A DNA stretch of 18,194 nt from Lachnospiraceae bacterium (GCA_009774585.1 VSOA01000046.1:1-18194); one strand, 5' to 3'. Positions 1 through 9,148 are shown, counted from the stretch's first letter. A program made the numbers and translations. The notes: generated from the sequence alone by a model not told the origin.

Positions 1-1
1 C

Positions 2-1294
2 TTCAAGGCGGCGCTTATATTCGTGGTGACGATTCAGATTCTGTCTGGCGTAGTTTTCGGCATTATGATGTTGACAATGCCGTTATATAAGAAGGTTCAG
101 GCAGGCTTGGACAGTGTTCTTGGCGCAACGAGAGAGAATCTTACGGGTGCAAGAGTTATCCGCGCTTTCAACAAAGAGGATGAAGAGATAGAAGCTTTCG
201 AGCAAAAGAACAGCACGCTTGCACACATGCAGCTTTTTGTCGGGAAATTATCTGCATTGACTAATCCGGTCACATATATCATTATCAATGCGGCAACCAT
301 TGTTCTGCTTTACACCGGGGCGGTCCGTGTGGACGAGGGAACGATCACACAGGGACAGGTGGTAGCGTTAGTCAATTATATGTCGCAGATATTGATAGAG
401 CTTGTGAAGCTGGCGAATCTGATTATCACGATCACGAAGGCGCTCGCCTGCGCAAACCGTATCGAGAATGTATTTGAAATCCGCTCAAGCATGGAGTGGA
501 AGCAGGCGGACGGCGCTGACGGCATGGCTGAGCAGGAAGGCTGTGATACGAATAGTTTTGTGGACTTTAATCATGTACATTTAACTTATGCCGGAGCCGG
601 TGCGGAATCTTTGTCTGATATTGACTTCCATGTGAAGAAGGGCCAGACCGTGGGTATCATCGGCGGAACGGGTTCGGGGAAATCTTCGCTTGTGCATATG
701 ATACCGCGATTCTACGATGCAACGCAGGGCAGTGTATGCATTAACGGACGGGATGTCAGGGATTATCCGATGGAGGAACTGCGCCAAAAGATTGGAATCG
801 TTCAGCAGAAAGCCGTTCTTTTTCAAGGAACCATCAGAGAAAATCTGTTGTGGGGCAAAGGCGATGCCACGGACGAAGAATTGTGGCAGGCAGTAGAGAC
901 GGCGCAGGCGAAAGAATTTGTGCAGCAGAAAGCCGGCAAACTGGATTTTCATGTGGCGCAGACGGGAAGAAATCTGTCCGGCGGACAGAGACAGCGTCTG
1001 ACTATTGCAAGGGCACTGGCGGGCAGACCGGAGATTCTCATATTGGACGACAGCGCATCGGCGCTTGATTATGCAACGGATGCCGCGCTCAGACAGGCGA
1101 TTCGGGATATGGAAGGCGATATGACAGTCTTTATCGTATCGCAGAGGGCGTCCTCCATCAGGTACGCAGATCAGATTATCGTCTTAGACGACGGGGAGAT
1201 GGCGGATATCGGCACCCACGATGAACTGCTCTCGAGGTGCAGTGTCTATCAGGAAATTTATTATTCGCAGTATCCGAAAGCGCAGGAGGTGTAG
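2..1294 (+). CDS. ABC exporter half, permease plus ATPase (5' end outside window)
   Basis: This is the C-terminal part of a fused transmembrane/ATPase subunit of a type IV (MsbA/LmrA-like) exporter. The reading frame is open from base 2, so the GTG at 23 is not the true start. The end of the membrane domain is followed by a complete nucleotide-binding domain: Walker A GGTGSGKSS (662-688), signature LSGGQ (974-988) and Walker B ending in LDD (1043-1051). Two catalytic positions are altered. The residue after the Walker B aspartate is Asp rather than Glu, and the H-loop is Gln (FIVSQRAS, codon 1142-1144). This pattern marks the half that carries the degenerate ATP site in heterodimeric exporters such as BmrCD and TM287/288. 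The partner gene starts 2 bases after the stop, so the two form an operon. The substrate cannot be told from sequence; drugs, peptides or lipids are typical for the family. Confidence 0.93.
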   Translation, partial: FKAALIFVVTIQILSGVVFGIMMLTMPLYKKVQAGLDSVLGATRENLTGARVIRAFNKEDEEIEAFEQKNSTLAHMQLFVGKLSALTNPVTYIIINAATIVLLYTGAVRVDEGTITQGQVVALVNYMSQILIELVKLANLIITITKALACANRIENVFEIRSSMEWKQADGADGMAEQEGCDTNSFVDFNHVHLTYAGAGAESLSDIDFHVKKGQTVGIIGGTGSGKSSLVHMIPRFYDATQGSVCINGRDVRDYPMEELRQKIGIVQQKAVLFQGTIRENLLWGKGDATDEELWQAVETAQAKEFVQQKAGKLDFHVAQTGRNLSGGQRQRLTIARALAGRPEILILDDSASALDYATDAALRQAIRDMEGDMTVFIVSQRASSIRYADQIIVLDDGEMADIGTHDELLSRCSVYQEIYYSQYPKAQEV

Positions 1295-1296
1295 TC

Positions 1297-3054
1297 ATGG
1301 GGAGAGCAGATAACCGGGGCAGTCAGAAGGAAACGATCATTAAGGTTATACATTATATCAGGAAATACTGGATTTATCTTGTTTTATCTATTATGATGGC
1401 AGCCGTGACAGTGATGTTGACACTGTATCTGCCAATATTGACCGGTAGAGTCATAGATTTGGTTCTCGATAAGGGAATGGTGGATTTTGCGGGGGTTTTT
1501 GTGATATTAAGGAGAATGGCGGCGGTCATAGCGGCTACGGCGGCGGCGCAGTGGATTATGAATGTATGCAATAATAAGATGACCTTCCGCATCGTGCAGG
1601 ATATTAGGAACGAGGCGTTTCGCCGGATAGAGATTCTTCCACTTAAGTATATCGACGGTCATTCCTACGGGGAAGTGGTGAGCCGCGTGATCGCGGATGT
1701 GGACCAGTTTGCGGACGGTCTGCTGATGGGATTCACACAGTTTTTTACGGGAGTCATTACAATCCTCGGGACGCTTGGTTTTATGCTGAGTGTGAATGTG
1801 GGCATCACTGGCGTTGTGGTGCTGATTACGCCGCTTTCCTTCATTGTGGCGGCATTTATCGCCAAGAAGACTTATACGATGTTTCGTGTGCAGTCAGAGA
1901 CAAGAGGAGAGCAGACGGCACTAATTGAAGAAATGATAGGCAATCAGAAGGTGGTGCAGGCTTTTTCACATGAGGATGAGGCGCTTAAAGAGTTTGACGA
2001 GATTAACGACAGACTGGGAAAATGCTCTTTAAAGGCGATTTTCTATTCCTCCATCACCAACCCTTCGACCCGGTTTGTCAACAATCTGGTTTATGCTGGA
2101 GTGGCTGTGACCGGCGCATTTTTTGCGATTAAAGGCGGAATCAGCGTGGGACAGCTATCCTGTTTCCTCACGTACGCCAATCAGTATACGAAGCCTTTCA
2201 ACGAGATATCGGGCGTGGTTACGGAATTGCAGAATGCGATTGCCTGCGCCGCAAGGATATTTGCACTGATCGAGGAGGAGCCTCAGGTTCCTGAGAGCAA
2301 GAATGCGCTTGTCTTACAGAATGTGGAAGGCAGAGTCGATCTGGAGCATGTGGAGTTCTCGTATGTGCCGGATAAGAAGCTGATTACGGACTTTAACCTT
2401 TCCGTAAAACCGGGACAGAGAGTGGCGATCGTCGGACCCACGGGATGCGGTAAGACGACGGTCATCAACCTGCTCATGAGATTCTATGACGTTCTGTCGG
2501 GCAAAATCTGCGTGGATGGCGCGGATATCAGGAATGTGACGAGAAGCAGTCTGCGTGATAACTATGGTATGGTGCTTCAGGAGACGTGGCTGAAGGCCGG
2601 AACGATCCGGGATAATATTACGATGGGGAAACCGGAAGCAACGCAGGAAGAAGTGATTGCGGCGGCGAAGGCGTCCCATGCTCACAGCTTTATCAAGAGG
2701 CTGCCGAACGGATATGATACGGTAATCGGTGAGGACGGGGGAAATCTTTCGCAGGGACAAAAGCAGCTCTTATGTATCACGAGAGTCATGCTCTGCCTGC
2801 CGCCGATGTTAATCTTGGACGAGGCGACTTCCTCGATAGATACAAGAACAGAAATCAAGATACAACAGGCGTTTGCCACGATGATGAAGGGACGTACCAG
2901 CTTTATTGTGGCGCATAGACTTTCCACCATTCGTGAGGCGGATGTGATTCTGGTCATGAAGGACGGAAATATTATCGAGCAGGGAAATCATGAGACGCTG
3001 CTTGCACAGAACGGATTTTACGCGACGCTGTACAACAGTCAGTTCGCGGGATAA
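1297..3054 (+). CDS. ABC exporter half, permease plus ATPase (second subunit of heterodimer)
   Basis: This 585-residue fused membrane/ATPase subunit is about the usual length for the family. The ATG at 1297 was chosen because AGGAGG lies at 1284-1289; the frame is open upstream to 1237 but that start would overlap the preceding gene and lacks a ribosome site. The membrane domain covers about residues 20-315. The ATPase domain has Walker A GPTGCGKT (380-387), signature LSQGQ (484-488) instead of LSGGQ, Walker B LILDEA with catalytic Glu509, and H-loop His540. It therefore supplies the consensus Walker B/H-loop residues, while its altered signature would face the Walker A of the partner and complete the degenerate site. 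Its last 16 bases overlap the tail of the convergent lipoprotein gene. It acts in the cytoplasmic membrane; the substrate is unknown. Confidence 0.95.
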   Translation: MGRADNRGSQKETIIKVIHYIRKYWIYLVLSIMMAAVTVMLTLYLPILTGRVIDLVLDKGMVDFAGVFVILRRMAAVIAATAAAQWIMNVCNNKMTFRIVQDIRNEAFRRIEILPLKYIDGHSYGEVVSRVIADVDQFADGLLMGFTQFFTGVITILGTLGFMLSVNVGITGVVVLITPLSFIVAAFIAKKTYTMFRVQSETRGEQTALIEEMIGNQKVVQAFSHEDEALKEFDEINDRLGKCSLKAIFYSSITNPSTRFVNNLVYAGVAVTGAFFAIKGGISVGQLSCFLTYANQYTKPFNEISGVVTELQNAIACAARIFALIEEEPQVPESKNALVLQNVEGRVDLEHVEFSYVPDKKLITDFNLSVKPGQRVAIVGPTGCGKTTVINLLMRFYDVLSGKICVDGADIRNVTRSSLRDNYGMVLQETWLKAGTIRDNITMGKPEATQEEVIAAAKASHAHSFIKRLPNGYDTVIGEDGGNLSQGQKQLLCITRVMLCLPPMLILDEATSSIDTRTEIKIQQAFATMMKGRTSFIVAHRLSTIREADVILVMKDGNIIEQGNHETLLAQNGFYATLYNSQFAG

Positions 3055-3563
3055 GCGCTATACTCTTTATAATAGGAGGAGTCCTCGTTGTAATTCATAT
3101 GAGAGGAGTGGATGTCAGCAATGACGCCGTTTTCCCATGTGAAAAGCAGATAGTAGTAGACTACTGTGTGGGAACTCAGATAATCTTCCGAACTTAAGAA
3201 AGTTAAGAGATCGGCTTTCTCTATTTCATTTTCTTCACATAAGAAATCCGTATCTGCAGGAAGCCCGTCTATGAAAAAAGTGGGCAGAAGGGTAATGACG
3301 GTGGATTCGGAATCAAAGGGAATTTCTTCGGTGGGAAGCACTTGGTAATCCTGACCGTCCACAGATGTGAAAATCTTATATTCGCCGTAAGCGGCAAGAA
3401 AACTCTCAGGGGTATCTCCGACAGATACCCCTTTGTTTGTTGTATTTGTTTCAACATCCAGTTCATAATCCACTGCGGTAAGTAACGGTGTGCTCTCGCC
3501 GCAGCCGGCAAGCAGACCGGTAAGCAGAGTATGAGTAACCAATAGCATGATAATCTTCTTCAT
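3039..3563 (-). CDS. Small predicted lipoprotein, function unknown
   Basis: This 174-residue protein begins with a lipoprotein signal: MKK, a hydrophobic stretch, and the lipobox LAGC with Cys21 as the predicted lipidation site. The remainder is acidic and rich in Ser, Thr and Tyr, with segments such as GVSVGDTPESFLAAYGEY and a predicted beta-rich character, but I recognise no family. A GAAAGGA ribosome site (3574-3580) precedes the ATG. It lies just after the tRNA-Trp terminator with no clear promoter of its own, and its 3' end overlaps the convergent ABC exporter gene by 16 bases. It is probably anchored on the outer face of the cytoplasmic membrane. The start and the lipoprotein call are firm; the role is not known. 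Confidence 0.8.
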   Translation of the reverse strand: MKKIIMLLVTHTLLTGLLAGCGESTPLLTAVDYELDVETNTTNKGVSVGDTPESFLAAYGEYKIFTSVDGQDYQVLPTEEIPFDSESTVITLLPTFFIDGLPADTDFLCEENEIEKADLLTFLSSEDYLSSHTVVYYYLLFTWENGVIADIHSSHMNYNEDSSYYKEYSAYPAN

Positions 3564-3603
3564 GTTATGAAAATCCTTTCACTGTGAGCATTTTTCAGGG
3601 AAA

Positions 3604-3632
3604 CGCAAAACCCGTGAGTAAAAACTCACGGG
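3604..3632 (-). terminator. Intrinsic terminator after tRNA-Trp
   Basis: A perfect 8-bp stem (CCCGTGAG at 3611-3618 with CTCACGGG at 3625-3632) with a six-base loop is followed, on the minus strand, by TTTTGCGTTT. It lies 6 bases beyond the tRNA 3' end and would end its transcript. Confidence 0.85.
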
Positions 3633-3638
3633 CTTATA

Positions 3639-3709
3639 CAGGGGCAGTAGGAATCGAACCCACATCGATGGTTTTGGAGACCACTGTTCTACCTTTGAAC
3701 TATGCCCCT
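3639..3709 (-). tRNA. tRNA-Trp (anticodon CCA)
   Basis: The minus strand folds into a complete cloverleaf of 71 bases. The acceptor stem AGGGGCA pairs with TGCCCCT, the D-arm is GTTC/GAAC, the anticodon arm is GTGGT/ACCAT around loop CTCCAAA, and the T-arm is GTGGG/CCTAC around TTCGAAT. The anticodon is CCA, which reads UGG (Trp). The A1-U72 pair and discriminator G73 are those expected of bacterial tRNA-Trp. The 3' CCA is not encoded, since TATAAG follows G73, so it must be added by nucleotidyltransferase. It stands alone with its own promoter and terminator. Confidence 0.97.
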
Positions 3710-3743
3710 ATGTATCGCGGTATTTTTCAAACCACCGAATCAC

Positions 3744-3772
3744 ATTATAGCATAGGTGGCGGTGGTTCGCAA
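3744..3772 (-). promoter_or_regulatory. Promoter of tRNA-Trp
   Basis: On the minus strand, TTGCGA (3767-3772) and TATAAT (3744-3749) are separated by exactly 17 bases, about 35 bases upstream of the tRNA. The -10 hexamer is perfect. Confidence 0.8.
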
Positions 3773-3918
3773 GGCTTTTTGCAATTAAATTCTGCAAGCG
3801 GATGATTCAGTCTATGAGAGGGCTGCGAAAGAAAGTTTGACATGGAACAGAAGTAGACGAATCTGCCCATCATATGATAAACTTAAGCTGTAATTTACGG
3901 AAAGGAGTTTGTATAACG

Positions 3919-6159
3919 ATGGGGAAGAATATACGATATTGTGCGGCGCTGGCTGCGATTACGGCGATGGTATCGCTTAGCGGCTGCGGCGGTACTGACG
4001 ACGGAACGGAAAGAGGGACGCGGTCTCCGGCAGCAGAAGAAACAAGCGGCGGTGCAGGAGATGCAACAGGAAGTGAGACGTCAGGTACGGAGGCTGATGA
4101 AGCCGGTAAGCCGGAGAAGACCGAAATAGAAACAATTATCTATGAGCAGCCCACAGAACCGCAGAAGGAGAACGTATATGTGGAACCGATCGAGAATCTG
4201 CGGGAAGATTTTATCAGAGGAGTAGATATCTCAAGTATTCTGGCCGAGGAAGAGAGCGGTGTTGTCTATTACAATGAGGATGGAGAAAAGCAGGATATTT
4301 TTGAAATACTGGCACAGAACGGCGTGAATTATATCAGAGTCCGCGTATGGAATGACCCTTATGATGAGAATGGGAACAGCTACGGCGGAGGCGGTAACGA
4401 TACGGCGAAAGCGGCAGAAATCGGTAGACGGGCAGCCAAGTACGGTATGAAGCTGTGCGTGGATTATCATTATTCGGATTTCTGGGCGGACCCTGCCAAG
4501 CAGATGTGCCCTAAGGCGTGGGAAGGCATGGAGATAGAAGCAAAATCGGAGGCGCTGCGCCAGTTTACCGAGGAGAGTCTGACGCAGATCATTGATGCCG
4601 GCGCCAACGTAGGTATGGTGCAGATTGGCAATGAAATCAACAACGGTATTGCGGGGGAAACAGACTGGACGAAGAGAAGACAGCTTTTGCAGGCAGGTTC
4701 CGCGGCAGTGCGGGAGGTGTCTGCAAATACGGGACAAGACATTCAGATTGCAGTGCATTTTACGGATGTATCTGACCAGAAGGGCATCTTGGCAATAGCG
4801 GAGAAGGTGAAGGAGAAAGAAATTGACTATGATATTTTTGCCGTATCTTACTATCCTTTCTGGCACGGCACCAAAGAGAACCTGACGGAGACGCTTAGGA
4901 AGATATCCGAGACATATGATAAAAAGGTGCTTGTAGCAGAGAATTCCTACCCGTATACGACCGGAGACGGAGACGGCTCGGCTAACAGCATCGGGGAAGG
5001 GAATATTATACCTGAATATCCGGCGAATGTACAAGGACAGACGAATGAAATTCGTGATGTCTGCGCGGCAGTGGCGGCAGTCGGTGACGCGGGATTAGGA
5101 TATTTCTATTGGGAGCCGGCATGGGTGCCCGTAGGCGTGTGGGAGGAAGGTGCGGCAGACGCCGCGCAGGTACTTGAAGAGAATAAGAAAATATGGGAGC
5201 AGTACGGTTCCGGGTGGGCTTCCTCCTATGCGGCTGGATACGACCCGAAGGACGCTGGCGTGTACTATGGCGGAAGCTCATGGGACAATCAGGCGTTGTT
5301 TGACTATAACGGTCAAATGCTGGATTCCATGAAGACATTTAAATATCTGCATTGCGGAACAATCGTGGATAAGCAAGTGGAGAGTATTTCCGTTGTGGAA
5401 GTCAATGTCCCCTTGGAGTCGGAGTTAGAGATGCCTGAGACGGTGGACGTGGTGTTTAACGACAGAAGCGTATTGCCGGTGGCAGTCGCATGGGATGAGG
5501 CACAGCTTGCAGAAGTTGATACTTCGTCAGGCGGAGAGTACGATGTGACGGGCACATTCAAGATTGCCTATGATGAACCGGAGATAAAGGACAATACTGA
5601 CGGGGACAATACCGGAGCGGGTCAAGACACGGATGCCGGAACAAGCGGCGTGGTTCTGACCGAGGATATCGTGAAGGCGTTGGAGGAATCTACGCCTACA
5701 GCGCATATATCTGTGAGCAGGATTAATCTGATTGCCAACAGCAGTTTCGAGGAAGAGGATACTTCCATGTGGGAAATCATGGGAAGCGGTACGGATTATC
5801 AGGATAAAGCGGCGGACGCCTACAGCGGGGATATCGCGCTTCATTTCTGGTCAACCAGTGAAGTGAGTTTTACGGTAGAACAGACTTTGACGGGTCTGGA
5901 ACCGGGAGAGTATGTGTTTGGTCTGTACATACAAGGTGGAGATGCAGGCGATAATGCGGATATGTATATCTACGCGGATAACGGCAAGGAGCAGCTTACG
6001 GCCGAGACCGGCGTGTCGGGCTGGTGTAACTGGCAGAATCCGGTTATAGAAGGAATCACGGTAGGAGAAGACGGTACATTGACCGTTGGAGTCAGTGTCA
6101 GCGCCGCCGCGAAAGCGTGGGGAACGCTGGATGATTTCTATTTGTACCAGAAGCGATAG
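3919..6159 (+). CDS. GH53 endo-beta-1,4-galactanase, lipoprotein with C-terminal accessory domains
   Basis: This enzyme should cut the beta-1,4-galactan side chains of pectin outside the cell. The ATG at 3919 (746 residues) was chosen because AAAGGAG (3901-3907) precedes it and a lipoprotein signal begins there, with lipobox LSGC and Cys23. A low-complexity Thr/Glu/Gly linker follows. The GH53 domain runs from about residue 100 (RGVDISS) to 475, with the family motifs VRVWNDP, DYHYSDFWADP, the acid/base Glu239 in GNEINNG and the likely nucleophile Glu341 in VAENSYPY. An Ig-like domain lies at about 487-555, then an Asp/Gly-rich linker. From about 602 to the end there is a beta-sandwich carbohydrate-binding module (NLIANSSFE start), possibly CBM61-like, a module known to bind galactan in GH53 enzymes. 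A strong terminator follows. The GH42 gene at 11105-13141 is the likely downstream partner. Confidence 0.93.
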   Translation: MGKNIRYCAALAAITAMVSLSGCGGTDDGTERGTRSPAAEETSGGAGDATGSETSGTEADEAGKPEKTEIETIIYEQPTEPQKENVYVEPIENLREDFIRGVDISSILAEEESGVVYYNEDGEKQDIFEILAQNGVNYIRVRVWNDPYDENGNSYGGGGNDTAKAAEIGRRAAKYGMKLCVDYHYSDFWADPAKQMCPKAWEGMEIEAKSEALRQFTEESLTQIIDAGANVGMVQIGNEINNGIAGETDWTKRRQLLQAGSAAVREVSANTGQDIQIAVHFTDVSDQKGILAIAEKVKEKEIDYDIFAVSYYPFWHGTKENLTETLRKISETYDKKVLVAENSYPYTTGDGDGSANSIGEGNIIPEYPANVQGQTNEIRDVCAAVAAVGDAGLGYFYWEPAWVPVGVWEEGAADAAQVLEENKKIWEQYGSGWASSYAAGYDPKDAGVYYGGSSWDNQALFDYNGQMLDSMKTFKYLHCGTIVDKQVESISVVEVNVPLESELEMPETVDVVFNDRSVLPVAVAWDEAQLAEVDTSSGGEYDVTGTFKIAYDEPEIKDNTDGDNTGAGQDTDAGTSGVVLTEDIVKALEESTPTAHISVSRINLIANSSFEEEDTSMWEIMGSGTDYQDKAADAYSGDIALHFWSTSEVSFTVEQTLTGLEPGEYVFGLYIQGGDAGDNADMYIYADNGKEQLTAETGVSGWCNWQNPVIEGITVGEDGTLTVGVSVSAAAKAWGTLDDFYLYQKR

Positions 6160-6166
6160 GGGAAGA

Positions 6167-6203
6167 AAAGAAGGGACTGCATGGAATAGGCAGTCCCTTC
6201 TTT
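6167..6203. terminator. Bidirectional terminator between GH53 and permease genes
   Basis: A perfect 14-bp inverted repeat (AAAGAAGGGACTGC at 6167-6180, GCAGTCCCTTCTTT at 6190-6203) with a 9-base loop lies between convergent genes. T-rich ends occur on both strands, so it can serve both. Confidence 0.9.
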
Positions 6204-6277
6204 ATGTCAGTGATGAAATATGTGAGAAGCTTGCAATGTTGGATTTAGCTGTTCGTGACTATATCAAAGCAGGAAGT

Positions 6278-7444
6278 CTATCCTTTCCGATATCTCCGGT
6301 AAGCCCCTGCAATGCAGAACAACGCCACGGCGGATGCCAGCAGGACGATGATGCAGAATGCGTTGAAGCCCTGATTGAAGGAGACTGCATCAAGTTCCGA
6401 AGAAATGTCAAAATGAATCAAATAGAGCGGTGCGGCGTAAATCATGAGCTGGAATGGAAAGAGAATCCGGCTGCACACAGAGAGAACGGATTGTTCTAAC
6501 GAGGAAGCAAGCAATATGTGAATGATGCCGCGGAGTACCATCGTACTAAGCAGCGGTATTGCCCAGCAGAATGCACAGACCGTGACGGAGACAAATGTGC
6601 TGCGGGAGTATGCGGAGATTAAGAGCGTGACGGTACACAGCTCTAATATACCGAGCAAACTTAAGAACATACTTTGCGCCAACAGTGTTCCGAAAGAAAT
6701 CAGCGGTTCACTGAAATCAACGACCAGATTGGCAGGGCAGCCGAAACTGTCCGTCCCGTATACGATGCCGTACAGAAGAAGCGAAAAAGCAGTGACAGCC
6801 AGCCACAGCCCGATTGTCAGAGTGAATGCCGCCGCAATTTTGGCGCATATATCTTTGGCAGGTCCTTCTTGCGTGGTGAACAGAAGCGGCTTGGTATTGC
6901 TTTGCTCCTCGTCGGCAAATGTGGTGGACACAACGCAGAGGATGAAAATGCTGACCATAATCATGCCAAGATAATACCACTCGGGATAAGATTTCCATTC
7001 GCCATAATAAGCAAACCATATTTCCTGTCCGCTCATTTCGCGAAGTTCGTTCAGTTTGGTATCGGCGAGCGGGATTGTCTTGGTGGCGATACGATAATCC
7101 TCCCAATCATTTAAGTAACCGTCCGAGGCATATGTGGCAACAAAGTTGTTTAGGAAATTGCTGTCAGAAAATCCATAGTATTTGACTACTCTTTGTGGGA
7201 AACCATAGTTTAGCGCAATTTGTTGTATCGCATCGTCCGTGAGGATTCCGGTAAACTCTTCTGTAATCTGTCTGTCCGCCATGACAGCTTCATAGCCGTG
7301 GTATTCGATACCGTTTATCGTGGACCTTGCGGCGCCGACGCGCTGGCAGAAAAGAAACGTGAGAATGGAGAAGATACAGACGATTCCTACAACGAATAAT
7401 TTCTTACGACAAAGTTTATATAATTCTATTCTGTATAGACGCAT
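6278..7444 (-). CDS. ABC-2 type transporter permease subunit
   Basis: This 388-residue membrane protein has a short cytoplasmic N-terminus, a first membrane helix at about residues 16-33, a long external segment (about 34-156), then several helices (about 157-177, 203-228, 250-277, 283-305 and 361-381). This topology is common in ABC-2 permeases of Firmicutes peptide/antibiotic and stress-response transporters. AAGGAGG (7453-7459) precedes the ATG. It is the last gene of the operon sigma factor, membrane protein, ATPase, permease, so its ATPase partner is the gene at 7512-8390. It is clearly paralogous to the gene at 9996-11108: both start with LYR-ELYKL and share PLLFTTQEG and AAAFTLT near the second and third helices. 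The substrate is unknown. Confidence 0.88.
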   Translation of the reverse strand: MRLYRIELYKLCRKKLFVVGIVCIFSILTFLFCQRVGAARSTINGIEYHGYEAVMADRQITEEFTGILTDDAIQQIALNYGFPQRVVKYYGFSDSNFLNNFVATYASDGYLNDWEDYRIATKTIPLADTKLNELREMSGQEIWFAYYGEWKSYPEWYYLGMIMVSIFILCVVSTTFADEEQSNTKPLLFTTQEGPAKDICAKIAAAFTLTIGLWLAVTAFSLLLYGIVYGTDSFGCPANLVVDFSEPLISFGTLLAQSMFLSLLGILELCTVTLLISAYSRSTFVSVTVCAFCWAIPLLSTMVLRGIIHILLASSLEQSVLSVCSRILFPFQLMIYAAPLYLIHFDISSELDAVSFNQGFNAFCIIVLLASAVALFCIAGAYRRYRKG

Positions 7445-7511
7445 ATCAGCTTCCTCCTTGTTTTTCGGCTTAAGATGAGTTTTCTAAAGGTATAAGTTCT
7501 TATGGCAATAT

Positions 7512-8390
7512 TTATGATACGGAATACTTCTTCTTCGTAAAAAACAGGTAGGCGTCCTCTAACGTTACCTCGACCGGCTCCGCGTCCTCCGACGGTTTTT
7601 GGGTGGAGACGATGCGCAGCTCTACCTGATTTGCCTGATTTCGTAAGTTGCTTATGACATATTTCCGGTCCATGCTGTCCACTTGTTTTTCCGGTACGAC
7701 GCATTTCCAGACACAGCCTTCCGCTTCTTTCAGAATCTGTGCTTCATCACCGGCAAGCATGATCTGTCCGTTCTTCATAATCATGATTTTATCCGCAATA
7801 TATTCGATATCCGACACGATATGCGTGGATAGGATGACGAGTCTGTTTTTGCCGAGAGAACTGATGATGTTGCGGAAGCGGACGCGCTCTCCGGGGTCCA
7901 GACCGGAAGTGGGTTCGTCGAGAACGAGGATTTCCGGATCATTTAAGAGCGCTTGTGCAATGCCGACTCTTCGCAGCATACCGCCGGAAAAGGTTTTGAG
8001 TTTATTCTTTTTTTCCTTGGACAGATCAACCATCTCAAGAAGTTCGTCGATCCGGTTTTTGGCATATTCTTCAGGCAGCGCTTTTAGTGCCGCCACGTAA
8101 TTGAGAAAGCGCAGCGCGCTGAAATCTCCGTAGTAACCGAAATCCTGAGGAAGATAGCCGAGCAGTCGGCGGTATTCGCCGCCCATTTGCAGAATCGGCA
8201 TGCCGTCGCAATGTATGACGCCCTGCGTGGGCTTTAAGATACCGCACAACATTCTCATGAGTGTGGTTTTACCGGCGCCGTTTTCACCCAGCAGTCCGTA
8301 GACGCCATGGTTAAGACAGATGCTTACATCCTGTACTGCGGTTTTATTTTTAAATGTTTTACTCACTTGCTTAAGTTCTAATTCGTACAT
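7512..8390 (-). CDS. ABC transporter ATP-binding protein (BcrA/NatA-like)
   Basis: This 292-residue ATPase has all the expected motifs in order: Walker A GENGAGKT (35-42), Q-loop Gln82, signature FSGGM (134-138), Walker B ILVLDEP with Asp158 and Glu159, and H-loop His190. The last 85 or so residues form a C-terminal extension seen in ATPases that pair with ABC-2 permeases. It should energise the permease encoded 67 bases downstream. Its ATG overlaps the end of the preceding gene by 13 bases and has AAAGGAG just upstream, which implies translational coupling. Unlike the heterodimeric exporter at the left end, this is a separate ATPase polypeptide. The direction of transport is inferred as export; the substrate is not known. 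Confidence 0.95.
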   Translation of the reverse strand: MYELELKQVSKTFKNKTAVQDVSICLNHGVYGLLGENGAGKTTLMRMLCGILKPTQGVIHCDGMPILQMGGEYRRLLGYLPQDFGYYGDFSALRFLNYVAALKALPEEYAKNRIDELLEMVDLSKEKKNKLKTFSGGMLRRVGIAQALLNDPEILVLDEPTSGLDPGERVRFRNIISSLGKNRLVILSTHIVSDIEYIADKIMIMKNGQIMLAGDEAQILKEAEGCVWKCVVPEKQVDSMDRKYVISNLRNQANQVELRIVSTQKPSEDAEPVEVTLEDAYLFFTKKKYSVS

Positions 8391-9148
8391 AAGATTTCTC
8401 CTTTACCGATTTCTCTGAACAGTGTATGAATTTGTATTGCAAATACGGCGGTGTTGATCAACAATGCAATTGCCCACAGGAAAAGAGCCGATTCAGTGTA
8501 CAGCCGCGGTGTGGATGCCAGTATCACATAGAAGACGGAGAGAAACCCTCCGACTGCCGCGACCAGCCACACATTCCTTCTGCCGATTTCCGTTAGCAGA
8601 ACGCCGAGGCAGACGCATTGTGTGAAGATAAAAGGCACTAAGATATACAATCCAATCTGAATCAGGCGTATTTTCCATTGAAATCCGGCAAATACAATGA
8701 TTGCCGAGAGGGCGGCAAGGTTAATCAAACCGGAAAAAACCATGTCATAGGCAGTCATCTGACTGATATTGAAAAAACAGCTCTCACTAATTTCCGAGAA
8801 TCTGGAAAAGCAGCTTCTGCTCACCTCAAGGATGGAGAAAGAGCCGAGTATGCCGGCAAGTATCATGGATGCCTCGAACATAAGCTGGTGACCGATTCCC
8901 TGTGCATTCATGAGCATCATCAGTATAAAGATTAAGGCGCACCCGAGCAGATGGGCGAGAAACATATTTCGGTCCGCATACCTAAACTGGTGCAGCCAGA
9001 TTTGCCGTTTACTGCATACGAGACAAATCTCTTTGTGTTTCATTTGCGCGCGTATCAGCGTAAGGGCATCCTGCCTGCGTCCGGCATCAATAGAAAGCCC
9101 GGCGTCTGCGGATGCAAAAAGGGATTTTATGTCCGCGTTATTTTTCAT
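8378..9148 (-). CDS. Membrane protein linked to sigma factor, candidate zinc-type anti-sigma factor
   Basis: This 256-residue protein has a cytoplasmic N-terminal part of about 58 residues followed by about six membrane helices. It starts inside the end of the sigma factor gene (overlap 9138-9148), with GGAGG at 9158-9162, so the two are translationally coupled, the usual arrangement for an ECF sigma factor and its regulator. The N-terminal part contains H38-x3-C42-x2-C45, the spacing of the ZAS motif of zinc-binding anti-sigma factors such as RsrA. The multi-helix membrane part is unlike classical single-helix anti-sigma factors and could instead be an ABC-2-like membrane component. What is seen is the coupling, topology and motif; the anti-sigma role is an inference. 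Confidence 0.8.
   Translation of the reverse strand: MKNNADIKSLFASADAGLSIDAGRRQDALTLIRAQMKHKEICLVCSKRQIWLHQFRYADRNMFLAHLLGCALIFILMMLMNAQGIGHQLMFEASMILAGILGSFSILEVSRSCFSRFSEISESCFFNISQMTAYDMVFSGLINLAALSAIIVFAGFQWKIRLIQIGLYILVPFIFTQCVCLGVLLTEIGRRNVWLVAAVGGFLSVFYVILASTPRLYTESALFLWAIALLINTAVFAIQIHTLFREIGKGEILCTN

Noticed and set aside
3584..3805. Open frame of 73 codons on the plus strand across the tRNA-Trp gene.
   Set aside because: It lies antisense to a complete tRNA and through its terminator and promoter; no ribosome site or coding signal supports it.
3837..3878. TTGACA at 3837-3842 and TATGAT at 3873-3878 upstream of the GH53 gene.
   Set aside because: The spacing is 30 bases, too long for a normal promoter, and no good partner hexamer is found at 16-18 bases for either element.
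4231..5034. Open frame of 267 codons antisense to the GH53 catalytic domain.
   Set aside because: The GH53 domain with both catalytic glutamates is on the other strand; the antisense product has no domain or ribosome site.
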